Positions 27,411-37,106 of a stretch of 64,000 bases of DNA are shown in pieces. The position numbers and the translations under genes were made by a program. Numbering within the stretch: position 1 is the stretch's first letter; each line of letters starts with the position of its first letter. The notes beneath the pieces are model-generated. The model saw only the letters and a program-made list of their open reading frames with translations. It had not been told where the DNA came from and searched no databases. Origin of the DNA: Clostridium neonatale. GTDB taxonomy: Bacteria; Bacillota; Clostridia; Clostridiales; Clostridiaceae. The stretch covers positions 599,736-663,735 of the forward strand of contig NZ_LN890328.1 in assembly GCF_001458595.1 (NCBI RefSeq). The letters run 5' to 3'.

Positions 27411-28715
27411 ATGAGTATGACATATGAAGAAGCAATGGAGTATATAGAAAGCGTAGGAAGATTTGGATCTAATTATGGACTTAGAAGGACTTTTAGATTA
27501 CTAGAGATACTAGGCAACCCACAAGAAAAGCTTAAGCTTATACATGTAGCAGGAACAAATGGTAAAGGGTCTACTACAGCTATGATTACTAAGATGCTTA
27601 GGGGGCTTGGATATAAGGTAGGAATGTATACTTCACCATATTTAGAAGAGTTTGAAGAAAGAATACAGATAAATGGAGTTAATATTAGCAAAGATACTTT
27701 TGTAGAATTATTAGAAGAGGTTAAAAAGGCTGTTGATAAGGTTATAGAAGAAAACTATGATCATCCAACAGAGTTTGAAATATTAACTGCACTTATGTTT
27801 TTATATTTCTATAATGAAAGGGTTGATTATGGGGTTATAGAAGTTGGTCTTGGAGGAACAATGGATTCAACTAATGTGTTAACACCAGTTATTAGCGTTA
27901 TTACATCAATAAGTATGGATCATATGAATATATTAGGTGATACAATAGAAGAGATTGCTAAGCAGAAGGGTGGAATAATTAAGCAGAATATACCAGTTGT
28001 ATTATATCCACAAGAAAAAAAAGTGGAAGAAGTTATTTCTAAGATAGCTAAAGAAAAAAATTCTGAGCTTCATTTAGTAAAAAATGATTCTGGAAAGCTT
28101 ATAAAGATTAACAGAGAAAAAGTATATCAAGAAGTACAGGTAAGAGGAATTAATGATATATATAATATAAATCTTCCATTACTTGGAGAACATCAAATAT
28201 TAAATTTAACTGTAGCGATAAATACAGTAGAAATATTACTTAATAATGAAAATAAGTATGCTTCTAAAAATTTAATAGAAAAATCACTGGAAGATGTTGA
28301 GTGGAAAGGTAGATTAGAAGTATTACATAAGGAACCATTTGTAGTTATTGATGGAGCACATAATATAGATGGCATAAAATCTCTTAGAAGAAATATTGAA
28401 AAATACTTTAAATATAATAATATGTATTTGCTTCTTGGCATATTAGCAGATAAACAGGTTGGAGAAATGATAAAAGAAATAACACCTATGGCAAAGAAGA
28501 TATATGCACTTACACCACATAGTGAAAGAGCAGAATTAAGTGAAGATTTAAGAAAAGAAATTTTAAAATATAATAAAAATGTTGTTGCAACTGAAAATTA
28601 TGAGGATGCATTGGAAGAAGTCATAACAGAGGCGAAAAAAGATGATTTAATTTTAGTAAGTGGTTCACTTTATATGATAGGTGACATGAGAAAAATAATA
28701 AGAAATAAATGGTAA
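27411..28715 (+). CDS. folC: Folylpolyglutamate synthase / dihydrofolate synthase
   Basis: It adds glutamates to folates, and in many bacteria also glutamate to dihydropteroate. The 434-residue product has 'HVAGTNGKGSTTAMITKMLR' (P-loop) near 43, the omega-loop region 'MYTSPYLEEFEERIQING', 'EVGLGGTMDSTNVL' and 'VIDGAHNIDG'. The start is ATG at 27411 with GATGAGG; the ATG at 27372 would add an untypical 13 residues. The gap to the next gene is 71 bp without a terminator, so read-through into the HIRAN gene is possible. Confidence 0.95.
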   Translation: MSMTYEEAMEYIESVGRFGSNYGLRRTFRLLEILGNPQEKLKLIHVAGTNGKGSTTAMITKMLRGLGYKVGMYTSPYLEEFEERIQINGVNISKDTFVELLEEVKKAVDKVIEENYDHPTEFEILTALMFLYFYNERVDYGVIEVGLGGTMDSTNVLTPVISVITSISMDHMNILGDTIEEIAKQKGGIIKQNIPVVLYPQEKKVEEVISKIAKEKNSELHLVKNDSGKLIKINREKVYQEVQVRGINDIYNINLPLLGEHQILNLTVAINTVEILLNNENKYASKNLIEKSLEDVEWKGRLEVLHKEPFVVIDGAHNIDGIKSLRRNIEKYFKYNNMYLLLGILADKQVGEMIKEITPMAKKIYALTPHSERAELSEDLRKEILKYNKNVVATENYEDALEEVITEAKKDDLILVSGSLYMIGDMRKIIRNKW

Positions 28716-28786
28716 TAATTTTATTGGAGTAGTAATATAAAAGGGAATTAGATAATTTATTACTAGAGGAAGGAAATAATAGCTAT

Positions 28787-30727
28787 ATGAATATTAACAA
28801 AGAAAAATACATCTATGATGACTTAAAAGAATTTTATAATAAAAATAAAAGTCAATTATATACTTATCAAGATTTAGAATTGTCGGGTAAAAATGAATAT
28901 GAAATAAGTATAAAAAAGTCATATCAACTAAAAGAATATGAAAAGAATAGATTATCTAATGAACTTATAGAAATTATTATTAATGTATCAAAAGAATATA
29001 AGCAAATTAAGAAATTAATCAATTATATAAATGCTAATCCAGTCATTCTTTATTATGATAATTATATAAAACTTTTAAAAAACTATTTAAAGTATAATGA
29101 TGAATTAAAGAAAAATTTCGATAAGTTTATTATAAATCTTGTAACAAAAAGTTCATGTGAAGAAATAGTGAAGCTTGGAATAATAAGCTCATGTCTTTGT
29201 AGTACTGATAATTTAAAAGAAATATTAGAAGTTTTTACTATTCACAATGAGTATATATTTTATGTTATTAAGTGCTTAACTTACCTAGGAGAGAATGATA
29301 AAATATTTGAAATATGCAAGAATTCTTATGGATATGGGAAAATATTTTCAGTAATGAATTTAAGCTGCGTAAATAAAGAAATGAGAAATTGGCTTCTTGA
29401 AAAAGGCTCAACAAATAATGTTGAAATATCCGAACTTGTTGAGTACTGTTTGTTAGGAGGTAACTTATTAAAATATTTTAAAGAAAATGAATATGACAAA
29501 GAAAGATTTGAAAATGTAATTATGCATTTTACTGAGCTTATTTATAACTATGATATAGATGAGATTGAAGATGGAATTGATATATGCTTAAATATAATAA
29601 ATTTCATTGAAGATAAATTTGGTGGAATCTATTCACTATATTCAATAGTTCTAATAAGTGATTCAATAGAAAATTCTATTTTTTTAGATTCTAATATAAA
29701 TGATAAAACGATTAAACAAAGATATAATAACATGCTTTCTAGATGCAAAGATATTTACATTAAGAAAGAATGGCATGAAGTTATTAAAAAAGAATTTGAT
29801 AATGTTGATATTGAAGGTTCAATATTAATAAGTTGTGCTCAGAAAACAAAATATAAGATTAAAAAAATGGAATTTAAGCGATTATTTAATAGAAACTATA
29901 AATCACCAATTATATATAGATATGCTGTTACTTATGGAAGTCCATCCATAAAGAAATTTTTATTTTATGAAGGCATAAATAAATTAAATATTTATGACCT
30001 GCTTACAGGACCAGATAATATTAAGTTAGAGAATGTACTTTATGATAAAATAGAACAAGTTTGTTTCTTTATAATTATAAATTATTTAAAATATGAAGAG
30101 TTTACTGATATATATAAAGATATAAATTTACATGCATTAAGATCTCCAATAGTAGAAACAAGATACGAAGCTATAAGTAATCTAAATATAATTAAAGAAC
30201 TTTTAGATGAAAATGATATTAATTTTATAAAAGAATTAATTGATGATGAGGTAGTTAAAGAAATAAAAAGATCATTAATAGTTTTATTGCCTAGAAACAA
30301 GGAAAAGATCATTAGGTATATAGATATTACTAGCCAATTAAGGATAAAACCACATGTGAAAGATATCTATTTGAACACAATACAAATATCAGAAACAAAC
30401 TATGTTGATATGAGTGAAGTTAGTAATAAATTATTTGAAGAAGAATTAGTTTACTTAAAAAGAGAGTCAACCAATGTTTATGATGAAAATGCTATTTTAG
30501 TCACTACAAATGAAGGGTATGTCTTAGGATATATACCTAAGAGTGATAATTTTATATTAAGAAATCTAATGGACAATAATAAATATATATATGGATATAT
30601 AAAAAGTATAAACGATGATTATACCAATATAAGAATTGATTTATACTTAAGTTATGAAGATGTATTAGAAGAAATAACAGATACACTAACTCTGTTATCA
30701 AACAACTATAATAGCTATTTGCAATAA
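28787..30727 (+). CDS. Large helical protein with C-terminal HIRAN domain
   Basis: The 646-residue protein is helical for about 520 residues, in a HEAT- or TPR-like solenoid pattern without a recognised family. It ends in a HIRAN domain: 'EELVYLKRESTNVYDENAIL', 'EGYVLGYIPKSDNFILRNLM' and 'YIYGYIKSI'. HIRAN domains bind DNA 3' ends or stalled forks in SWI/SNF helicases such as HLTF; in bacteria they occur in many contexts. No helicase or nuclease is fused. A DNA-linked role is a guess. The ATG has AGAGGAAGG and a terminator follows. Confidence 0.75.
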   Translation: MNINKEKYIYDDLKEFYNKNKSQLYTYQDLELSGKNEYEISIKKSYQLKEYEKNRLSNELIEIIINVSKEYKQIKKLINYINANPVILYYDNYIKLLKNYLKYNDELKKNFDKFIINLVTKSSCEEIVKLGIISSCLCSTDNLKEILEVFTIHNEYIFYVIKCLTYLGENDKIFEICKNSYGYGKIFSVMNLSCVNKEMRNWLLEKGSTNNVEISELVEYCLLGGNLLKYFKENEYDKERFENVIMHFTELIYNYDIDEIEDGIDICLNIINFIEDKFGGIYSLYSIVLISDSIENSIFLDSNINDKTIKQRYNNMLSRCKDIYIKKEWHEVIKKEFDNVDIEGSILISCAQKTKYKIKKMEFKRLFNRNYKSPIIYRYAVTYGSPSIKKFLFYEGINKLNIYDLLTGPDNIKLENVLYDKIEQVCFFIIINYLKYEEFTDIYKDINLHALRSPIVETRYEAISNLNIIKELLDENDINFIKELIDDEVVKEIKRSLIVLLPRNKEKIIRYIDITSQLRIKPHVKDIYLNTIQISETNYVDMSEVSNKLFEEELVYLKRESTNVYDENAILVTTNEGYVLGYIPKSDNFILRNLMDNNKYIYGYIKSINDDYTNIRIDLYLSYEDVLEEITDTLTLLSNNYNSYLQ

Positions 30728-30734
30728 AAATTAT

Positions 30735-30772
30735 AAAAAATAAACTCTGGTATCATACTGGAGTTTATTTTT
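30735..30772. terminator. Bidirectional terminator
   Basis: AAATAAACTC and GAGTTTATTT form the stem between the convergent HIRAN and TSCPD genes. Confidence 0.82.
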
Positions 30773-30783
30773 GTAGACTATAA

Positions 30784-31035
30784 TTATAAATTTTCTTTTT
30801 TCCAAGCTGCTAAAGCTTTAGATAGCTGGTCAGGGCAAGAAGTACTTTTATTTCCACAAAGAACACCGTTTAATCTATCAATTACATCATCAACTTTCAT
30901 ACCTTTAACAAGCTGACCTATGCCGGAAAGATTACCATTGCATCCGCCAGTAAATTTAACAGACTGTATAATATCATTAGATATTTCAATATCAATTTTA
31001 GATGAACAAACACCTGAAGTCTTATAAGTAAACAT
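30784..31035 (-). CDS. TSCPD domain protein (TIGR03905-type)
   Basis: The 83-residue product is 'MFTYKTSGVCSSKIDIEISN' followed by 'GGCNGNLSGIGQLVKGM', 'GVLCGNKSTSCPDQLSKAL'. It is the stand-alone form of the TSCPD domain found at the C-terminus of B12-dependent ribonucleotide reductases. The four Cys may bind Zn. The start is ATG at 31035 after AAGGGAGC. Role unknown; it is common in clostridia as a single gene. Family call is strong. Confidence 0.88.
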   Translation of the reverse strand: MFTYKTSGVCSSKIDIEISNDIIQSVKFTGGCNGNLSGIGQLVKGMKVDDVIDRLNGVLCGNKSTSCPDQLSKALAAWKKENL

Positions 31036-31188
31036 AAACAAGCTCCCTTCATATTCTAATCAATCATTATTATTATAGTAGCAATTTGTCAATAAATAAA
31101 GATATTTGAGAAAATAAGTTGTACCAATAATATAAAATAGGAATATATTGATATTATCAAGCATGATTATTTTATAGGAGGGTATAAA

Positions 31189-32073
31189 ATGAGTTATATT
31201 ATAGTGTGTAATACAGGTTCTGATAGTATAATCAAATTCGATTGTGAAACTATGAAAACTAAAGAAATGAAACTTACTAATGGAGAAAAACCATTTGGCC
31301 CTCATGAATCATGTGTATACAATAATAAATTATTAGTTTCTAATAGCTATAACAATACAATTTCAATAATTAATTTAAAAGAATTTAAAGAAGAAGGTAA
31401 TATATATATAGGATCTCATCCTAATGATTTGATTTGTTATGAGAACAGAATGTATGTTGCATGTGGTGACTTAAATTCACTAATAACATATGACATAGAA
31501 AAAAATCAATTGGATTTTGAAATTCCAACGGGCATTTTCCCTCATAATATTCAAATTATAGATGAAAAAAAGCTAGCATTTGTCTGTAATATGGGTGAGG
31601 ATAATATATCCGTTATAGACTGCACTGATAATAGAGAATTAACCAGAATACAAGTGGGACATATCCCTATTAAATCTATAATATCTAAAAATAAAAAATA
31701 CTTATATGTAGCAGTAAGCAAGCTGGGACATAATACAAAAGGTGAAATAGTTATGTTATCGTTAGATAATCTAGAAATATTAGAGAGAATAGATGTGGGA
31801 TTTGCTCCTGTTGATCTTTATGAAGATGATGATTATCTATATGTATCAAATTTTTGTGATGAATATATAAGTATAATAAATCTAAAAACTTTCACTGAAG
31901 AGAATAAATGTAAAATAAATGGAATGCCAAGAGGAATAGTGAAATATAATGACACACTATATATTGGTGATTATCTAAATGGAACATTGAATATTGTAGA
32001 TCTAAAAATGGATAAGAAAAAAGTCATAACAATAGGGAAAGAACCTAATGCTATGACCATATTTAAAAACTAG
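31189..32073 (+). CDS. YncE-like seven-bladed beta-propeller protein
   Basis: The 294-residue protein has repeated blades such as 'VSNSYNNTISIINLKEFKEE', 'FVCNMGEDNISVIDCTDNRE' and 'VSNFCDEYISIINLKTFTEE', the YVTN/YncE pattern. There is no signal peptide, so it is probably cytoplasmic, unlike E. coli YncE. The ATG has an AGGAGGG site. It overlaps the end of the convergent DUF4364 gene by 4 bases. No ligand is known. Function not assigned. Confidence 0.75.
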   Translation: MSYIIVCNTGSDSIIKFDCETMKTKEMKLTNGEKPFGPHESCVYNNKLLVSNSYNNTISIINLKEFKEEGNIYIGSHPNDLICYENRMYVACGDLNSLITYDIEKNQLDFEIPTGIFPHNIQIIDEKKLAFVCNMGEDNISVIDCTDNRELTRIQVGHIPIKSIISKNKKYLYVAVSKLGHNTKGEIVMLSLDNLEILERIDVGFAPVDLYEDDDYLYVSNFCDEYISIINLKTFTEENKCKINGMPRGIVKYNDTLYIGDYLNGTLNIVDLKMDKKKVITIGKEPNAMTIFKN

Positions 32074-32594
32074 TTAATAAATAAATTAATAATATTATTA
32101 TATATTTCCGAAGGATTTTTTTTCCATTTAGAACAAATTGATGTGGCTTGTTCTTTGGAAGGAACAGTTAATTTCAATTCCATTAATAGACTTTCACTTT
32201 CAACTGCTTTTAAGTCAACAATAAAGCTGTCATTACTTGCAATTGTGTAATCTGCTTGTATTGTTAATTCTCTTTTTATGGATTCCCATTTTTCTTTTAC
32301 GTACTCATTAATGATTGTAATTTTTGAAGGAGATAATCTGTCTTTAAATAAAGATAGGACACTATCTCCTTTTTCTGTTATTACTAATAGTTTTTTATTA
32401 TTGTTTTCATGATATTCTACAAATTTAGATTCTTCAAGTTCAGATAAATATTGCTGAAAAATAAAGTAATTCATAAAATTGTTTTCAAGAATAATTTCTG
32501 TAAATTGAGCATTAGATATGGGATCTTTTATAGATTTTAATATATATAACATTAATAATTTATTTTCAGCCAATTCTAATGAATTTTCGTACAT
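32070..32594 (-). CDS. DUF4364 family winged-helix protein
   Basis: The 174-residue product starts 'MYENSLELAENKLLMLYILK', then a winged helix-turn-helix ('ISNAQFTEIILENNFMNYFI', 'YLSELEESKFVEY', 'LLVITEKGDSVLSLF') and a beta-rich C-terminal half with 'LLMELKLTVPSKEQATSICS'. This is the clostridial DUF4364 family, suspected of being transcription regulators. The start is ATG at 32594 after ATGGAGG. It converges on, and overlaps by 4 bases, the propeller gene. Confidence 0.85.
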   Translation of the reverse strand: MYENSLELAENKLLMLYILKSIKDPISNAQFTEIILENNFMNYFIFQQYLSELEESKFVEYHENNNKKLLVITEKGDSVLSLFKDRLSPSKITIINEYVKEKWESIKRELTIQADYTIASNDSFIVDLKAVESESLLMELKLTVPSKEQATSICSKWKKNPSEIYNNIINLFIN

Positions 32595-32891
32595 ATTTAC
32601 CTCCATGACTAATGAAACTCTTATCTTATTATAGCATAATTTATTATTTAGGGAATACATGATTGACTATGAATTTTTAAATGTGGATTTTGTAAGTAGA
32701 TACATCTTATTTAACTACTATATAATTACCTTATAATGAAATTAATTATTAAAAAGCAGTATAAATGTAAGAGTTGACTTTATATTATCTGCTTAAATAA
32801 AGGGTTATTAATTTTATTATGTAGTTATCATAAATGTTGTTTTTATGAATATATTTTAATAAAGAATTAATGTGACATATGGGAGGAAAAG

Positions 32892-33650
32892 TTGAATTGG
32901 AGAAAATTAAAGATATCAATAAACATATTGTTAGTGGTTTTTATAATTTTAATATCCATATTAGTAGGTAGGAGTGTTCAAGTGTCAGGAACTGCGGAAG
33001 AAAAGCAGCCAATTTACCGTGTTGATACAGAGGAAAAAGTAGTTAGTTTAACTTTTGATGTAAATTGGGCTGAAAAAGAAAATTTGCAAAGCATATTAGA
33101 TATCCTAGATAAATATAATGTAAAGGGAACATTCTTCATAATGGGAGGATGGGTAAATTATAGTGAAGAAAATGTAAGTAAACTAAAAGAAATATCCGAA
33201 AGGGGGCATGAAATAGGAAATCATAGTTATAAACATCCAAGCTTTAGTAAAATTACTGGTGATGCTATTGAAGAAGAGATAATAAAAACAGATGATATAA
33301 TAGAAAGATATACAGGAAAAAGACCAGTATTATTTAGATTTCCAAGTGGAGATTACAATAAAAATGCATTAATGAAGGTAAGAAGCTTAAATCATATTGC
33401 AATTCAGTGGGATGCTGATTCAGTAGATTGGAAGGAAATGGGGTCGGATATTGAGTATAATAAAGTAATGAAGAATACAAAAAGTGGATCTATATTACTA
33501 TTTCATAATAATGCAAAGTACACACCGGAAAATCTAGATAGAATAATAAAAGAATTGAAAAGCCAAGGATATGAATTTAAGCCTGTTGGTGAAATGATAT
33601 ATACAGAAGATTATTATATTGATGAAAATGGTATACAGCATAAAAATTAG
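32892..33650 (+). CDS. Polysaccharide deacetylase, PdaB-like
   Basis: NodB-fold carbohydrate esterase family 4. An N-terminal anchor (residues 5-27) is followed by 'EKVVSLTFDVNWAEKENLQS' (catalytic Asp), 'GHEIGNHSYKHPSF' (metal His pair), 'RFPSGDYN', 'QWDADSVDWKE' and 'GSILLFHNNAKYTPENLDRI'. Length and order match B. subtilis PdaB, which is needed for spore cortex retention, so spore-wall modification is likely. The TTG start has a GGGAGG site. Sporulation control is inferred; no clear sigma-E/G box was identified. Confidence 0.9.
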   Translation: MNWRKLKISINILLVVFIILISILVGRSVQVSGTAEEKQPIYRVDTEEKVVSLTFDVNWAEKENLQSILDILDKYNVKGTFFIMGGWVNYSEENVSKLKEISERGHEIGNHSYKHPSFSKITGDAIEEEIIKTDDIIERYTGKRPVLFRFPSGDYNKNALMKVRSLNHIAIQWDADSVDWKEMGSDIEYNKVMKNTKSGSILLFHNNAKYTPENLDRIIKELKSQGYEFKPVGEMIYTEDYYIDENGIQHKN

Positions 33651-33777
33651 CAGTGTTTTTATAATTTAAATTCGATATTTATTGAAAAGAAACTAGTTTT
33701 TGTATTATAATGGTAATATATGCTAGTCATGAATATATTACACTAAAAAATAATTGCCGATAGAGAGAGGGATTACA

Positions 33778-34428
33778 ATGGATAATTTAATGCTAAATAA
33801 CAAGATTTATCTAGAAGGTAAAGTAGCGTCTGGATTAGAATTTAGCCATGAAATGTATGGCGAAGGGTTTTATACTTTTGATTTGGAAGTTATGAGATTA
33901 AGTGATTCAGTTGATCATCTAAATATAACTGTTTCAGAAAGATTACTAAATGAGATTAATTTAGAAATAGGAGTAGATATAATTGTTGAAGGTCAATTAA
34001 GATCATATAACAAGTTTGTAGATGGATCTAACAAACTTATACTTACAGTATTTGCTAGAAACATTGAACCGTGTATCGAGAGAAGTAAAAATCCAAATGA
34101 AATTTTCTTGGATGGATATATATGCAAAGAACCTGTTTATAGGACAACTCCTTTTGGAAGAGAAATAGCTGATGTATTATTAGCAGTAAATAGAGCATAT
34201 AATAAATCTGATTACATTCCAACAATTGCATGGGGGAGAAATTCTAGATTTTGTCAAACATTAAATGTTGGAGATAATATTAGAGTTTGGGGAAGACTAC
34301 AAAGCAGAGAATATCAAAAAAAGGTGTCAGAAACTGATGTTATAAAGAAAGTTGCATATGAAGTTTCTATATCTAAAATGGAAAAGGTTGTAAAGGAAGA
34401 AGGCTCAGGAGAAGAAGGCGCAGTTTAA
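33778..34428 (+). CDS. Single-stranded DNA-binding-like protein with two OB folds
   Basis: From the ATG at 33778 (GAGAGGGA before it), 216 residues carry two OB-fold modules. The first is about 8-105 ('NKIYLEGKVASGLEFSHEMY', 'VEGQLRSYNKFVDGSNKLIL'). The second is about 112-205 ('NEIFLDGYICKEPVYRTTPF', 'GREIADVLLAVNR', 'IPTIAWGRNSRFCQTLNVGD', 'VWGRLQSREYQKK'). The acidic C-terminal tail 'EEGSGEEGAV' lacks the DDDIPF tip of housekeeping SSB. It is probably an accessory or sporulation-stage SSB, as found in other clostridia. Confidence 0.85.
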   Translation: MDNLMLNNKIYLEGKVASGLEFSHEMYGEGFYTFDLEVMRLSDSVDHLNITVSERLLNEINLEIGVDIIVEGQLRSYNKFVDGSNKLILTVFARNIEPCIERSKNPNEIFLDGYICKEPVYRTTPFGREIADVLLAVNRAYNKSDYIPTIAWGRNSRFCQTLNVGDNIRVWGRLQSREYQKKVSETDVIKKVAYEVSISKMEKVVKEEGSGEEGAV

Positions 34429-34501
34429 AGTATATAAAGTTAAAAACTATGGTCAATAACCTGAATAAACTTCAATTTACTTTTATTATAAGTTGAATAA
34501 A

Positions 34502-34535
34502 AAAGAAAGTATCGATAACGATACTTTCTTTTTTA
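34502..34535. terminator. Bidirectional terminator between SSB-like gene and dapD
   Basis: AAAGAAAGTATCG-ATAA-CGATACTTTCTTT is a perfect 13-bp stem with a T tail. Confidence 0.93.
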
Positions 34536-34544
34536 TGTATTAAA

Positions 34545-35255
34545 TTATTTTCTTAAATCATCTAATAGTTGAGTTTTATCCTTAGTCTTGTCATCTACAT
34601 TTTTTATGATTTTTGCAGGTGAACCAGCAACAACAACACCAGCAGGAACATCTTCAGTAACAACAGAGCCTGCAGCAACAACAGAGCCTGCACCTATTTT
34701 AATACCTTCAAGAATTACTGAGTTAGCACCTATTAATACATTGTCGCCTATTTGACATGGTTCTTTACTTGGCGGTTCTAAAACACCAGCAACAACAGCA
34801 CCAGCACCTAAGTGGACATTCTTTCCAAGTTGCCCTCTAGCACCAACTACAGCGTTCATATCAACCATAGTTCCATCACCTATTTCAGCACCTATGTTTA
34901 TAACGGCTCCCATCATTACTACTGCATTTTTACCTATAGTGACTTTATCTCTTATGATAGCACCTGGTTCAATTCTTGCATCTACTTCTAATAAATCTAA
35001 CATAGGAATAGCAGAATTTCTTCTATCATTTTCTATTCTAAAGTGTTTTATAAGATGTTTGTTATCTAAAACTATTTTTGTTATAGAATCAGATTCACCC
35101 ATTAGTATGTAAAATTCATTTGAGCCATACCATTCTACATCGCTCATATCAGCATCTTTTAAATCTCCATTAACATAAACTTTTACTGGAGTTGATTTTT
35201 TAGATTCCTTTATAAATCTAGCGATTTCATAAGGATCTGTTAAGTTATATGACAT
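34545..35255 (-). CDS. dapD: Tetrahydrodipicolinate N-acetyltransferase (DapH type)
   Basis: This step of lysine/meso-diaminopimelate synthesis by the acetylase branch converts tetrahydrodipicolinate plus acetyl-CoA to N-acetyl-2-amino-6-oxopimelate. The 236-residue product has the DapH N-terminal domain ('[20 protein letters not shown]') and a left-handed hexapeptide helix ('[20 protein letters not shown]', '[20 protein letters not shown]', '[13 protein letters not shown]'). The ATG has an AAGGAG site. It is divergent from a PLP aminotransferase that may do the next step. Confidence 0.94.
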   Translation of the reverse strand: MSYNLTDPYEIARFIKESKKSTPVKVYVNGDLKDADMSDVEWYGSNEFYILMGESDSITKIVLDNKHLIKHFRIENDRRNSAIPMLDLLEVDARIEPGAIIRDKVTIGKNAVVMMGAVINIGAEIGDGTMVDMNAVVGARGQLGKNVHLGAGAVVAGVLEPPSKEPCQIGDNVLIGANSVILEGIKIGAGSVVAAGSVVTEDVPAGVVVAGSPAKIIKNVDDKTKDKTQLLDDLRK

Positions 35256-35417
35256 TAGATCACTCCTTCAAATTATTTAATAATCACTATCATTATAATA
35301 AAAAAATTATTTAAATGAAAGTAAAATACGAAAAAATGACATAAATATTTGAATAAATATACGCAATGTTGTAAAATTGATTTAAACAAAACTGAGATTA
35401 GGGGGGCAAAAGCACTA

Positions 35418-36566
35418 ATGAACGAAAATTTAAATGAGATTCAGATTTCAGGTATAAGAAGGTTTGCAAGTAAAGTTAAAATGGTAGAAGGGGCATTATC
35501 ATTAACTATAGGACAACCAGACTTCGATATGCCAGTTGCAGTATCAGAGGCTATGATAAGAGCAATTAAAGAGCACAAGACAGTATATACATCAAATGAA
35601 GGAATTGTAGAACTTAGAGATGAAATATGTAGGTATTTAAAAAATACTTTTGATATAGAATATGATAAAGATGAAGTATGTTTAACTGTGGGGGGAAGTG
35701 AAGGATTATTCTCAGTCCTTAATGCACTTTTAAACCCTAAAGATAAGATTCTTATTTCATCACCAGCTTATCCAGCATATGAAAATATAGCTAAGATGAT
35801 AGGCGCAGAAGTTGTGAATTATGGCTTGAATGATGATTTTACAATAAATATAGATGAAATCAGAGAAAAAATTGAAAAAGATAATATAAAATATTTAATG
35901 CTATCATTTCCAAGCAACCCAACAGGTGCAATCTTAATTAAGAAACAAAGAGATGAACTTGCAGAGCTTATAAAGAAAAAAGATATTGTTGTTATAACGG
36001 ATGAAATGTACTCTGGAATAATCTTTGATGATTACTATTCAGTTGCTCAAATCAAAGAAATTAAAGATAAAATCATATATGTAAGTGGATTTTCAAAGCT
36101 TCTTTCAATGACAGGAATAAGAGTAGGATATGTAGCATGTACTGAAAAATACATGAAGGAAATAATGAAAGTACATCAATATAACGTATCTTGTACTTCC
36201 TCAATTGGTCAATATGGTGCATTAGAAGGATTAAGAAGTTCACTTGATGATGCAGAAATTATGAGGAAATCATTTGAGAGAAGAAAAAATTACTGCATGA
36301 AAAGATTGAGAGATATTAGAATAGAGGTAAATGAACCTATGGGCGCATTTTATATATTTCCATCAATCAAAAAGTTTAATATGACAAGTGAAGAGTTTTG
36401 CGAAAAATTATTGAATGAAGAAAAACTTGGATGTGTTCCAGGAAATGCATTTGGTAAACTTGGCGAAGGATATATGAGAATATCATATTGTTATTCAGAT
36501 GAAGAACTAAAAGAAGCATTTGATAGATTAGAAAGATTTATTAAGAAGAATTTTCCTAATTGTTAA
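35418..36566 (+). CDS. Class I aminotransferase (probable N-acetyl-diaminopimelate aminotransferase, PatA-like)
   Basis: The 382-residue fold-type I aminotransferase has 'LSLTIGQPDFDMP', 'YTSNEGIVELRDEI', 'SFPSNPTGAIL', 'VITDEMYSGI', the PLP lysine in 'SGFSKLLSMTGIRVGY' and the C-terminal Arg in 'YMRISYCYSDEE'. The start is ATG at 35418, 11 bases after a GGGGGG site; the longer reading begins without one. The divergent neighbour dapD makes the N-acetyl-oxo-pimelate substrate, so a role as acetyl-DAP aminotransferase is likely but not proven. Confidence 0.85.
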   Translation: MNENLNEIQISGIRRFASKVKMVEGALSLTIGQPDFDMPVAVSEAMIRAIKEHKTVYTSNEGIVELRDEICRYLKNTFDIEYDKDEVCLTVGGSEGLFSVLNALLNPKDKILISSPAYPAYENIAKMIGAEVVNYGLNDDFTINIDEIREKIEKDNIKYLMLSFPSNPTGAILIKKQRDELAELIKKKDIVVITDEMYSGIIFDDYYSVAQIKEIKDKIIYVSGFSKLLSMTGIRVGYVACTEKYMKEIMKVHQYNVSCTSSIGQYGALEGLRSSLDDAEIMRKSFERRKNYCMKRLRDIRIEVNEPMGAFYIFPSIKKFNMTSEEFCEKLLNEEKLGCVPGNAFGKLGEGYMRISYCYSDEELKEAFDRLERFIKKNFPNC

Positions 36567-36688
36567 TTAAGAAAATTTTACTGTATAACTATTAAATTTA
36601 AATTATATAAAATACTCAATATTAAATTAAAGTTAGCAATATAAGCAAGTTAAAAATTATATTAATAAATAGATTGGGGAGTTAATAA

Positions 36689-37006
36689 ATGAGTGAGTTT
36701 AAAAATGTAACAGCAGTAAAGAAAGCAAATATATATTTTGATGGGAAGGTGACAAGTAGAACAGTTATATTAAAAGACGGTGAAAGAAAGACATTAGGAA
36801 TAATGCTTCCAGGAGATTATGAATTTGGAACAGGTGATAAAGAAGTGATGGAAGTACTTCAAGGATCAATGGATGTAAAACTTCCAGGAGAAGATAGGTT
36901 TACAACTTTTAAAGAAGGTGAAACTTTTACAGTACCTGCAAATTCTAAATTTAATTTAATTATAAAGGAAGTAGTAGATTATTGTTGTTCTTATATTAAG
37001 GAATAA
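36689..37006 (+). CDS. ppnP: Pyrimidine/purine nucleoside phosphorylase PpnP (YaiE)
   Basis: PpnP phosphorolyses several nucleosides to base plus ribose-1-phosphate. The 105-residue small cupin matches the family along its whole length: '[20 protein letters not shown]', '[20 protein letters not shown]', '[13 protein letters not shown]', '[14 protein letters not shown]' and 'VDYCCSYI' at the end. The ATG has a GGGGAG site. Monocistronic with a terminator shared with bioB. Confidence 0.92.
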   Translation: MSEFKNVTAVKKANIYFDGKVTSRTVILKDGERKTLGIMLPGDYEFGTGDKEVMEVLQGSMDVKLPGEDRFTTFKEGETFTVPANSKFNLIIKEVVDYCCSYIKE

Positions 37007-37045
37007 AAAAATTATATAGTATAGATAAGTTTTTTAAGTAATATA

Positions 37046-37090
37046 AAAGCAGAAGTGGCTATTAACAAATGTAATCACTTCTGCTTTTTG
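37046..37090. terminator. Bidirectional terminator between ppnP and bioB
   Basis: AAAAGCAGAAGTG pairs with CACTTCTGCTTTT around a 17-base loop. Confidence 0.88.
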
Positions 37091-37106
37091 TGTATTAATT
37101 ATAAGA

